64,000 nucleotides of DNA from assembly GCA_900540255.1 (NCBI GenBank), contig UQFE01000011.1, positions 13,837 to 77,836 of the forward strand. The letters are read 5' to 3'. Below are positions 27,837-35,677 of the stretch, piece by piece. The DNA comes from an uncultured Clostridium sp. (GTDB taxonomy: Bacteria > Bacillota > Clostridia > Clostridiales > Clostridiaceae). Below the pieces are notes generated by a model that was not told the origin of the DNA, did no database searches, and was given only the letters and a program-made list of their open reading frames with translations. Within the stretch, counting starts at the first letter, position 1. Every line of letters starts with the position of its first letter. Made by a program: the position numbers and the translations under genes.

Positions 27837-30521
27837 ACTTATACTATTATTTCTAATTACTACCTCTTCCCTTTTTTGACATGTAAATATTATATATTGC
27901 TCAAATCCTTCTTTAATTAAATATTTAATTGTTCTTTCTAATCGTTTATCATCATATTGAATAAAAGTATCATCTAAACATATAGGTATATCCTTATTTT
28001 TAAATATCATTTCAACAAATGCTAATCGTAAAGATAAATATAATTGATCATTAGCTCCATTACTAAGTGCTTCAGCTGCCATTATACTTTTATCATCCTT
28101 TACCTTCATTTCATAATTATCAGATACCATAACCTCATTATATTTACCATCAGTAAACTCCTTAAAAGATGTAATCACATTACTATTTAAAATGGGTCCA
28201 AAACTAGAACGTATTTCATCATATACTTCTGTTAACACTTCACTTACAACATAACTTGCCTTTAATTGAGTTTCATATTTTTCAATATTACTTTCAACCT
28301 CTTTTATCTCTTCTTCAACTACTGGAATAGTTCTCTTTCCTATAAATCTATTTTTTATTTCATTTTCTATATCCTTTAATTTTTTTTCAACATCTACAAG
28401 TCTTATATTTTTTTCTTTAATTACTTCATCTATTTCATCTTCATTTTCATAAGAATAATTAAAATTTATATTTATTACATCACCTAATTCTTCTTTAATT
28501 TTATTTATATCTTTTCCCTTAGTTAAAGCTGAATATGCCTCCTCAACAGATGCAAGACTTTTGCTTACTTCATCCCTTTTTTTAATTTTTTCTTCTATTT
28601 CCTTTATTATTTCATCTATTTCACTTATATTTATATTTTTAAAGCCAATTGATTCTAAATTTCTCTTTAGCTTTTCTTCTCTAATTAATAGCTGCTCTTT
28701 AGTTCTATTTAAACTACTTTTCAAATTATTTAATTCAATTTCCAAATTATTTACTTCTTTAAAATCTTCCTTATATTTATAAATTTCTTTAATTAATTTA
28801 TCTATACTGTCTACTGATGCAATTCTTAAATAATTATTTATTTCTTCCTTTATATTTTCTCGTTCATCCATTGCACTATCTAAATCTAAAATACTTCTTT
28901 GAGATAATTTTTCATTAATTTTTCTATTTATCTTTTCTTCAAGTTCTAAATAATTTTTATAAATGCTTAATTTATTTACTAATTCTGAATAATTATTAAC
29001 TTGTAACTTACTACAATATTCATTTAACTTAATTTCAATTTTTTCAATATTACCTTTTAATAAAAAGCTTGTTTTCTCCTTATTGCTGCCTTTTTTATTT
29101 ATATAAAAATTAAATCCTATAAATATTAAAATTCCTAAACTAATAGTATATAATAAAACCTTAAAATTACTATTATCAATAATAATTCCTAAAATTATAC
29201 TTATAAAAAAAATTACAACTAAGGATATTAAAAATATATTATTTTGTGGTTTATCACTTTCTTCTTCCATAATACTTTTTAATTTCTTTAATTCTTCTTC
29301 ATATATTAATAATAACGATTCTAAATCTTCTTTAAAATTCTTAATTTCTATTGCTGATCCAATTAAATTTTCTGCTTCTTTTTTCTTAAGATTAAGAAAT
29401 TCAATTTCATTTTTTATAGATTCATTTATTTGATATTTTTCCGTTAGCATTTCATTTTTTATTTTTAACCCTTCTAGTTTACTTAATATATCTTTTGGAA
29501 GATTATTTATATAATAATACTCTCTTAAAGGAACCTTTAACTCAATTAACCTTTCTTCCTTAACACAAATTCTTTCTTCTTCATCATTTACAATATCTAA
29601 TAAATTTAAATACATTGAATAATCTTCTTTAACATTTTCAATAAAAATATTATTTATTACTTCATCATTAAAAGTTAAATCTTTATTTATTGAAAATTGT
29701 TCATTTCTTAATTTTTCTTTTTTCTTGAAATACTCAGTAATTTCTTGATATTCTTTTTTTATTTTTATCTTTTTTAAATACTTTTTATATATTTCTAAAT
29801 TACTTATTTCTTTATTTATATTTAATTTTTCTTCATTTAACTTAATTAAATTTTCTTCATTTTCTATATTGTGATTTGAAAGTTTGTAAGCTTCATATCT
29901 TTCACTTAGTAAATCTCCATATTTATTTTTTAATACATCTAATGATCCACTTTTTCTTATATTTGATATAGATTTTTTGTATTTATAAAGCTTAGAAAAA
30001 GCTACTTCAACAGATACTTGTCCTTCTTCACTTCCAATAGAATTTGATAATTTATCTAATATTTCCTCTTCCTTATCCTTTTTTACACTTACACCTAGTT
30101 GCCCAATAAATACTGTATTTATAAATGTAGATCTATTTATATTAAAAAAATACTTTCCAGGTTCTTCTTTATTAATATATTGTACTTCCTCTCCTGTAAT
30201 TGAATTTATAATAATAGAAGTATCTTCTTTTTTTGTTCTCCCAAATGTCCTTCTTATAATATATTCTTTATCTTCATGTATTACATTTAACTCTCCACTA
30301 ATATTATCTCCATCATTTGGAGTATACTTAATCCTTTCATTTAATTTATAGTCCTTTCCCTTATAACTTGAAAAACCATAAAGCCATATTTTAATAAAAG
30401 ATTGAATAGTACTTTTACCGGCTTCATTTTCACCATATACTATATTTAATCCCTTACTAAAATTTATTTTCTTATTTTTAATTCCCCCAAAAGAGTTTAT
30501 ATTTACACTTTTAATAATCAC
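27816..30521 (-). CDS. yhaN: YhaN/SbcC-like AAA ATPase with coiled coils
   Basis: Large ATPase of 901 residues. The N-terminus has INSFGGIKN and Walker A GENEAGKST (about 33-41) in the AAA_27/RecF-SMC style; the C-terminus has SNGANDQLYLSLRLAF and the Walker B region ICLDDTFIQYDD. Between them are long coiled coils broken by two adjacent hydrophobic segments near residue 430-475, as in Bacillus YhaN rather than SbcC. It overlaps the yhaO-like gene by 11 bases. The pair probably forms an Mre11/Rad50-type nuclease complex, possibly membrane-tethered. Confidence 0.87.
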   Translation of the reverse strand: MIIKSVNINSFGGIKNKKINFSKGLNIVYGENEAGKSTIQSFIKIWLYGFSSYKGKDYKLNERIKYTPNDGDNISGELNVIHEDKEYIIRRTFGRTKKEDTSIIINSITGEEVQYINKEEPGKYFFNINRSTFINTVFIGQLGVSVKKDKEEEILDKLSNSIGSEEGQVSVEVAFSKLYKYKKSISNIRKSGSLDVLKNKYGDLLSERYEAYKLSNHNIENEENLIKLNEEKLNINKEISNLEIYKKYLKKIKIKKEYQEITEYFKKKEKLRNEQFSINKDLTFNDEVINNIFIENVKEDYSMYLNLLDIVNDEEERICVKEERLIELKVPLREYYYINNLPKDILSKLEGLKIKNEMLTEKYQINESIKNEIEFLNLKKKEAENLIGSAIEIKNFKEDLESLLLIYEEELKKLKSIMEEESDKPQNNIFLISLVVIFFISIILGIIIDNSNFKVLLYTISLGILIFIGFNFYINKKGSNKEKTSFLLKGNIEKIEIKLNEYCSKLQVNNYSELVNKLSIYKNYLELEEKINRKINEKLSQRSILDLDSAMDERENIKEEINNYLRIASVDSIDKLIKEIYKYKEDFKEVNNLEIELNNLKSSLNRTKEQLLIREEKLKRNLESIGFKNINISEIDEIIKEIEEKIKKRDEVSKSLASVEEAYSALTKGKDINKIKEELGDVININFNYSYENEDEIDEVIKEKNIRLVDVEKKLKDIENEIKNRFIGKRTIPVVEEEIKEVESNIEKYETQLKASYVVSEVLTEVYDEIRSSFGPILNSNVITSFKEFTDGKYNEVMVSDNYEMKVKDDKSIMAAEALSNGANDQLYLSLRLAFVEMIFKNKDIPICLDDTFIQYDDKRLERTIKYLIKEGFEQYIIFTCQKREEVVIRNNSISHKYIKL

Positions 30522-31644
30522 TTAAACTCACCTCTTCTTCTGAGAGACATTGCATTCCTAACTTCAAAGCATTTTGCAATATATTTTTTTCTTCTTCATC
30601 ATTAGATTTCTGTATCATTTTTATAATTTTCGTTACAAACCTTCCTCTTATGGAAAAATCCATACTAAGCTCATTAATATTCATTCCAATAATGGTTTTA
30701 TCAATAAATTTAATATAATAAAAGTTATCTTTTACTTTTTCCATTAATATATTTTCTTTTAATGTAAAATGCTCCTTTACTTTTCCCTTTAATATTATCT
30801 TATAAAAATTTCTCTTAAGTTCTTCTTCATTTCCTAATGATAATATTTTTGAAATTAATTCATCATAAGTATTAATATCATCTATTTGTACTTCCCTTGT
30901 TATATATTTTCTTTTACAAATTGACTTAAAGTTAAGAGATACACCACCTTTATAAATATCTCCTATTATTATTCCCCGTTCACCTTCCTCATCAAATCCT
31001 CTTCCTTGTGGACATCCACTATAAGCATAATTAGTATTTCCACTCTTAAGAATTCCTGAAAATTTATGTCTATGTCCTAATGCAACATATTCAATTCCTG
31101 TTTTTTCAATATCTCTTAAATATATTGGATTATATTCATTTTTTGAATTTTTGCTTTCAATTTCTCCATGAATCACCATTATATTTATTTTAGATTTATC
31201 TATATTAATTTCATTGATTAAGCCTTCATGTTCATAATTGTTATTAAATCCAGCTCCCCAAACTACTAAATTTAATTCCTTAATTTCCTTACTTTGCATT
31301 TTGCCTTTAAAAATATAAACATTATCAGGCCAGTTTATCATATTATAAAAAGATTTTTCATTATATGGATCATGATTTCCTGGTGATATAAATACTCTAA
31401 CATTTTCTATCCTTTTTAATTGGTTTGATATAAAAAATAAAGTATTCTTATTAACTGTTAAATTGTCAAAGACATCTCCTGCAATAAGTAATACCTGTAC
31501 TTTTTCATTTATTGTTAAATCTATTATATTTTTAAATACCTGTAAAAGTTCCTCTTTGCTATTTTGTGATATCTCCTTTGTAAGCTCTTTAAATGGTGTA
31601 TCAAAATGCAAATCAGCACAATGTAAAATTTTAACTTGCTTCAT
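30511..31644 (-). CDS. yhaO: YhaO/SbcD-like metallophosphoesterase (DNA exonuclease)
   Basis: Protein of 377 residues with Mre11-type phosphoesterase motifs in order: HCADLHFD (DxH), AGDVFDN (GDxxD), SPGNHDPYN (GNHD), VIHGEIE and ALGHRHKF (GHxH). It starts at the ATG at 31644 behind GAAGGT; the frame extends 14 codons further without a site. The genes overlap, so the partner YhaN is translated with it. Double-strand end processing is the family role. Confidence 0.9.
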   Translation of the reverse strand: MKQVKILHCADLHFDTPFKELTKEISQNSKEELLQVFKNIIDLTINEKVQVLLIAGDVFDNLTVNKNTLFFISNQLKRIENVRVFISPGNHDPYNEKSFYNMINWPDNVYIFKGKMQSKEIKELNLVVWGAGFNNNYEHEGLINEINIDKSKINIMVIHGEIESKNSKNEYNPIYLRDIEKTGIEYVALGHRHKFSGILKSGNTNYAYSGCPQGRGFDEEGERGIIIGDIYKGGVSLNFKSICKRKYITREVQIDDINTYDELISKILSLGNEEELKRNFYKIILKGKVKEHFTLKENILMEKVKDNFYYIKFIDKTIIGMNINELSMDFSIRGRFVTKIIKMIQKSNDEEEKNILQNALKLGMQCLSEEEVSLSDY

Positions 31645-31738
31645 AACTTTACCTTCTTTCACGAACCTCTGTTCATATTTTACCATAATTTATATTTTTT
31701 ATAAAGAATGCTATAAATAAATTAAAATATTAAACAAA

Positions 31739-31787
31739 AGAAAAGAGCTACATTATTGTAGAATTTCTACCTTAATGTAACTCTTTC
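31739..31787. terminator. Bidirectional terminator after the SASP 3' element
   Basis: Long stem (AAAGAG.TACATTA pairing TAATGTA.CTCTTT) with an inner GTAGAA/TTCTAC hairpin. T-rich sequence follows on both strands (CTTTTTTTG on plus, CTTTTGTTT on minus). Confidence 0.75.
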
Positions 31788-31896
31788 TTTTTTTGAATGA
31801 TAGTTAATTTTCTGGTGGTATTTCACCCATAACAGTACTCACCCTCTCGAAGTATTGTTTCCTTCCATTACCAGTTTGTACCCATTAGTGGTTTCT
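31788..31896 (-). ncRNA. Candidate structured RNA in the 3' region of the SASP transcript
   Basis: The 109 bases between the SASP stop and the terminator are clearly more GC-rich than other intergenic DNA here. They can fold: CTGGT/ACCAG as an outer stem, AACAaTACT/AGTAcTGTT as an inner hairpin and GGT-GAAA-TACC as a small tetraloop hairpin. A 25-codon frame without a good start (ending STVMGEIPPEN) also exists, but its codons are atypical for this genome. I do not recognise the family. Confidence 0.45.
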
Positions 31897-32079
31897 TTAC
31901 TTTAATCCACTTTCGTATTGTTCTACCATTCTTTTAACCATTTCACCACCAACGGAACCACATTGTCTTGAAGTTAAATCACCATTATAATCAGTAAATG
32001 GTACACCCATTTCTGAGGCAACTTCATTTTTAAATGCGCTTAATCCTTGTTTTGCTTCTGGAACTAATGCTTTTGACAT
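31897..32079 (-). CDS. Alpha/beta-type small acid-soluble spore protein
   Basis: DNA-coating spore protein of 60 residues. It has the GPR protease recognition segment (NEVASEMGV, about 18-26) and the helix-turn-helix-like second block with DLTSRQCGSVGGEMVKRMVE. An unusual cysteine (RQCGSVGG) is also seen in other clostridial SASPs. AAAGGAGG precedes the ATG. The expected sigma-G promoter is not obvious. The 165-base upstream gap has a possible 5' UTR stem (TGTAG..CTACA with ACTTAA/TTAAGT inside). Confidence 0.95.
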   Translation of the reverse strand: MSKALVPEAKQGLSAFKNEVASEMGVPFTDYNGDLTSRQCGSVGGEMVKRMVEQYESGLK

Positions 32080-32244
32080 AATGTATTCCTCCTTTGGCTT
32101 CCGGTACTTTGTAGACTTAAGTTAAATTTTTCTTTTAAGTTATCTCCTGCCTACACTATTATAGTAACCATTATGAAATTTTATATTACAAGTAATTTAT
32201 TACTATAATTTATTTTATTGGATTTATTTAAACTATTTTCCTTG

Positions 32245-32481
32245 TTATTTATTTTTTATTTTTTTTAATACAAAATCCCTAGTAATAGCTACTAACATTC
32301 CTATTTGAAAAGATAATGAAACTGATATAAATTGAATGTAATTTATTCTGCTTCCCTTATATACTATAAATGTTTCTATTAACCATACTAAACTTGCTAT
32401 TAAGGAAGCTTTTTTCCCTCCTATTAATGAACAAATTAATATACTTAAAAATATTAAAATTTGTATTTGAATAAAACTCAT
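32245..32481 (-). CDS. Small hypothetical membrane protein
   Basis: Protein of 78 residues with two or three hydrophobic segments (about 4-22, 27-42 and 50-68) and a basic C-terminus. GAGGTG lies 6 bases before the ATG, which supports translation. I do not recognise a family. Gaps to the neighbours suggest an independent gene. Confidence 0.65.
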   Translation of the reverse strand: MSFIQIQILIFLSILICSLIGGKKASLIASLVWLIETFIVYKGSRINYIQFISVSLSFQIGMLVAITRDFVLKKIKNK

Positions 32482-32534
32482 GATTTCACCTCATATTAAA
32501 ATTTTATTTTAAGTCTTATCCAACTTACAAAATT

Positions 32535-33485
32535 TTAATCAATTTCATTATTACATAAAAGCCTAAACTTACAATTTTCGCACTTATATTTTTTTAATGT
32601 TTTTTCAAATACCAATTTTTTCTTTGGCTTATTTAAATTTATATCTTCTAAATAATAATTTATAATTTTCAAATCATTCTCTACTTTAGATTTTATATAT
32701 TCAATATCTTCATTTTTAAATAATATTTCTTCAAAATATCCATCTAATAAATATTCAACTCTACCTTTAATTTTAGAATGATGAACACTATATTTTTGCA
32801 TTACATACCATGCATAAACTAATAATTGTTCTTTATCATCCATAGAATCTTTTCCTGTTTTCCAATCTACAATTACATAATATCCATCAAGGTCTTTATA
32901 CAATAAATCTAATTTTGAGTAAATTTTTAAATTATTATATTCAAAACTACTAAATACCTCTTCATCATTTTCTAGTATTACAACCTCATCTTTTAAAATA
33001 TCTTCAAAGGTAATTGATACATAAAAGTTATTGCTACATTGAATCAATTTTTCTTTTAATTCTTCTCCAACACTTTTAGAAATTTTATTCCCATAATAAT
33101 ATTCTTGAAGCATTACTCCTCTAGGATATTCATTCCACTCATTTGTAATATATTTATTAATACTTTCTTTAATTATTGTTCTTAATTGATTTAATGTAAC
33201 TTCATTAAATCTAGAAGCATTCATAATTTTACTTTTATCAACTTTGCATAAATTAATTATTCCTCTAATTTGTTTATGAACAGCTTCTCCAAAACACATC
33301 CATAAATTTGTTAACTTTTTTAATCTCCAAGCAATTTTTTGCTCTTCACTACTAGTAAATACCCAGCCATTATGACTTCCATAATAAGTATAATAATACT
33401 CTCTCTCACATGAATTTAATGTTTTCATTTTAGAAATTGACCATGACTTTTCTGGATATTTACGTCGTTCATATCCACTATTCAC
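32535..33485 (-). CDS. PD-(D/E)XK nuclease with Cas4/AddB-type cysteine pattern
   Basis: Protein of 316 residues in the PDDEXK_1 group. The nuclease core is visible as KLDLLY (Asp) followed by VIVDWKTGKD (DxK). One cysteine lies near the N-terminus (C26, in LNSCEREYYY) and three at the C-terminus in C-x2-C-x5-C (C302, C305, C311), the layout that binds a 4Fe-4S cluster in AddB and Cas4. A GTG start at 33485 follows AGGTGG. No cas, addA or prophage gene is adjacent, so its partner is unknown. Confidence 0.82.
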   Translation of the reverse strand: MNSGYERRKYPEKSWSISKMKTLNSCEREYYYTYYGSHNGWVFTSSEEQKIAWRLKKLTNLWMCFGEAVHKQIRGIINLCKVDKSKIMNASRFNEVTLNQLRTIIKESINKYITNEWNEYPRGVMLQEYYYGNKISKSVGEELKEKLIQCSNNFYVSITFEDILKDEVVILENDEEVFSSFEYNNLKIYSKLDLLYKDLDGYYVIVDWKTGKDSMDDKEQLLVYAWYVMQKYSVHHSKIKGRVEYLLDGYFEEILFKNEDIEYIKSKVENDLKIINYYLEDINLNKPKKKLVFEKTLKKYKCENCKFRLLCNNEID

Positions 33486-33612
33486 TTTTCTATCCCACCT
33501 TTAATATTTATTTATACACTTATAATTAGTATAAATCATCTTATTATTTAATTCAGAATAAATTTTCATAATTTACAAAAAATATTATTAAAATTAATCT
33601 TGGAGGTTTATT

Positions 33613-34455
33613 ATGAAAAATATCACTTTAAAGGTAATTAGTTTTATTTCATTATTTTTATTGTTTACTTCATTAATTTCTTCAAAACCTTTATGTTTTA
33701 CATCAAATAAAAATGAATCAATAATTACCATAGATTCAACTTCTAGTGTTGGTCTTCCTATGAGATTAAGAGATATTCCTACATTAAATATATCTGGAAG
33801 CGCTCAATTTACTAAAGACCAATTATTAAATTTAAAAAATTCTATTAATAAGGATAATATTTGTATAGTTGATTTAAGACAAGAATCTCATGGAATGATA
33901 AATGACTTAGCAATAAGTTTTTTAAATCCATATAAGGATTTAAATAATGGATTTACTACAGAACAAACTATTAAGGCTGAAAATTCATTATTAAATAAAA
34001 TTAAAATTGGAAATACTATTCAACTTTATAAACACACTGGAATATTTATCAAAGATATTACTGTTGATTTTATATCTAATGAATCTCAATTAGTAACTGA
34101 GGCTGATATGCAATATAAACGATTTGCAGTAAAAGATAATAGTGCACCAACTCCTGATATTGTTGATGAATTTGTAGAATTTATAAAAAATAAACCTGAT
34201 GATATTCATCTTCACTTTCATTGTGCTGCTGGTAAAGGAAGAACTACTTCATTTATGGTTATGTACCAAGCTATGAAAAATAATAGTAACTTAACATTAG
34301 AGCAATTATTATCTTACCAATATAATATTGGAGGAGTAAATCTTCATGATAATAATATTCAATATAATTTTCTTGAAGATTTTTGTAATTATGTTCAAAA
34401 AAATAAAGATTCTAATTATTCTATTTCCTACTCTCAATGGATTAAAGAATCTTAA
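33613..34455 (+). CDS. Exported cysteine phytase / protein tyrosine phosphatase-like enzyme
   Basis: Protein of 280 residues with a signal peptide (about 1-25, KVISFISLFLLFTSLISS). The P-loop HCAAGKGRTT has catalytic Cys204 and Arg210. The general-acid aspartate may lie in the preceding region VTEADMQYKRFAVKD. Length, signal peptide and the HCxAGxGR motif match bacterial inositol-phosphate phosphatases (PTP-like phytases). GGAGG precedes the ATG. It is a monocistronic plus-strand gene facing licT. Confidence 0.82.
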   Translation: MKNITLKVISFISLFLLFTSLISSKPLCFTSNKNESIITIDSTSSVGLPMRLRDIPTLNISGSAQFTKDQLLNLKNSINKDNICIVDLRQESHGMINDLAISFLNPYKDLNNGFTTEQTIKAENSLLNKIKIGNTIQLYKHTGIFIKDITVDFISNESQLVTEADMQYKRFAVKDNSAPTPDIVDEFVEFIKNKPDDIHLHFHCAAGKGRTTSFMVMYQAMKNNSNLTLEQLLSYQYNIGGVNLHDNNIQYNFLEDFCNYVQKNKDSNYSISYSQWIKES

Positions 34456-34505
34456 AAAATAAAGAATTGTGAACTTAATAGTTAGTTCATAATTCTTTAT
34501 TTTTA
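34453..34505. terminator. Bidirectional terminator between phosphatase and antiterminator genes
   Basis: A 21-bp stem with one G-U pair (34455-34475 with 34484-34504) and A/T runs on both sides, shared by the convergent genes; the stem overlaps the licT stop. Confidence 0.88.
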
Positions 34506-35354
34506 CTTATCCTTTTCACGAGCTACATTAATAACTCTTTGAATATGCATTGTTAAATAAACTTTTTCATCATCATTTACGTAGTAATTATTATTTTTTA
34601 ATATATAATCTCCTATTTTAACAGCACATTCATATGATTCTTGATATGTTTTTGCTATCATTTTTGCAAAATTGGAATCGGTACTATTATTTTGATTATT
34701 ATTTACAATACGCTTTGCAAAATACTTTAAATGCGTTAGTAGCCTATCATAATTTAAATCATTTTCATCTAAATCCAAAGAAAAATGACACTTAATTATA
34801 TTTAATACATCTTTAATAATTTTAGTTGATGTTATTGATTTAGTTGTTGTTTCCTTATACCCTGCGTTTACAAAATGCAATGCAATAAATCCAGCTTCAT
34901 CTTCTGGAAGTTCTATATTAACCTTTTTATTTATATAATCAACAGCCCATAGCGAAACATTATATTCCGCTTTATGAATTCTTCTTATTTCACTTAACAA
35001 TTCATTTTTTATAATAATTCCATTTTTATATCTTTTTATAGCAAAAGCGATATGATCAGCTAATGAAATATAAATTTGTTTATCTAATTCAACATTTAAT
35101 TCCACTATTGCATAAGTTATAATTTCATCAGTTATTTCAAATATACCTTCTGGAATTTGATTAATTAATTTTTTTATCTTGTTTCCTAAATTTTCGTCAT
35201 CTACTATAAATGTTTTTTCTATTTTTTTATCATCAATTAATTGACCTGGCTTTTTATTAAAAGCTATTCCGCTTCCCATTAGAATTACTTCTTTCCTAGT
35301 ATTAGGATCTATTGAAACAACTACATTATTATTTAAAACTTTTTCAACTATCAT
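34503..35354 (-). CDS. LicT/BglG-family transcriptional antiterminator
   Basis: RNA-binding antiterminator of 283 residues. A CAT domain (about 1-58, VEKVLNNNVVVS..GSGIAFNKKPGQLID) precedes two PRD domains (about 70-170 and 175-283) with phosphorylatable histidines, for example in LADHIAFAIKR, FIALHFVNA and YLTMHIQRV. The family lets transcription pass terminators of sugar-PTS operons when phosphorylated or released by PTS proteins. No PTS or sugar gene is nearby, so the target is elsewhere. AAGGTGGG lies upstream of the ATG. Confidence 0.93.
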   Translation of the reverse strand: MIVEKVLNNNVVVSIDPNTRKEVILMGSGIAFNKKPGQLIDDKKIEKTFIVDDENLGNKIKKLINQIPEGIFEITDEIITYAIVELNVELDKQIYISLADHIAFAIKRYKNGIIIKNELLSEIRRIHKAEYNVSLWAVDYINKKVNIELPEDEAGFIALHFVNAGYKETTTKSITSTKIIKDVLNIIKCHFSLDLDENDLNYDRLLTHLKYFAKRIVNNNQNNSTDSNFAKMIAKTYQESYECAVKIGDYILKNNNYYVNDDEKVYLTMHIQRVINVAREKDK

Positions 35355-35388
35355 CTGCTTTCTCCCACCTTATACTACCAAAAAGAAT

Positions 35389-35418
35389 GCCTAAATTTAG
35401 ATTAATCTTAATTTAGGC
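35389..35418 (-). promoter_or_regulatory. Hairpin in the leader of the licT-type gene
   Basis: GCCTAAATTT/AATTTAGGC stem followed on the minus strand by ATTCTTTTTGG, beginning roughly 10 bases after the predicted transcription start. It could be an attenuator for autoregulation or a 5' stabilising hairpin. I do not see a clear RAT sequence overlapping it. Confidence 0.5.
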
Positions 35419-35426
35419 TCTCATAA

Positions 35427-35456
35427 ATTTTAACATTATAGATATTTAATTGTCAA
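35427..35456 (-). promoter_or_regulatory. Promoter of the licT-type gene
   Basis: Minus strand TTGACA (35451-35456) and TAAAAT (35427-35432) with an 18-base spacer, placed just before the leader hairpin. Confidence 0.65.
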
Positions 35457-35514
35457 TTTCAAAATCTATTGTTATAGTTAACTTCACTAAATTCAAAGCT
35501 CTATGATTTCTTTA

Positions 35515-35553
35515 TTATACATAAAAAAAGACTTAACAAAACTGCTAAGTCTT
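35515..35553 (-). terminator. Terminator of tRNA-Trp copy 1
   Basis: AAAGACTTA pairs with TAAGTCTTT around a 10-base loop, followed by a T run on the minus strand, directly after the tRNA 3' end. Confidence 0.88.
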
Positions 35554-35627
35554 TGGCAGGGGTACTAGGAATCGAACCTAGCCTAATAGTTTTGGAGACT
35601 ACTGTACTACCGATATACGATACCCCT
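35554..35627 (-). tRNA. tRNA-Trp (CCA anticodon), copy 1
   Basis: A 74-base tRNA with encoded CCA end. Acceptor AGGGGTA pairs with TACCCCT, the anticodon loop is CTCCAAA (anticodon CCA), and the T arm is CTAGG-TTCGATT-CCTAG. Identical to the copy at 38001-38074. Own promoter and terminator flank it. Confidence 0.95.
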
Positions 35628-35639
35628 CTAACAATGGCT

Positions 35640-35669
35640 ATTCTACCATGTTAACATAATAATTGTCAA
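35640..35669 (-). promoter_or_regulatory. Promoter of tRNA-Trp copy 1
   Basis: Consensus TTGACA (35664-35669), 18-base spacer, TAGAAT (35640-35645) on the minus strand, about 12 bases before the tRNA. Confidence 0.8.
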
Positions 35670-35677
35670 GTGTTTTT

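Noticed and set aside
35389..35418. T-box or RAT element upstream of the licT-type gene
   Set aside because: The T-box sequence (AGGGTGGNACCGCG) is absent and no RAT-like sequence overlaps the stem.
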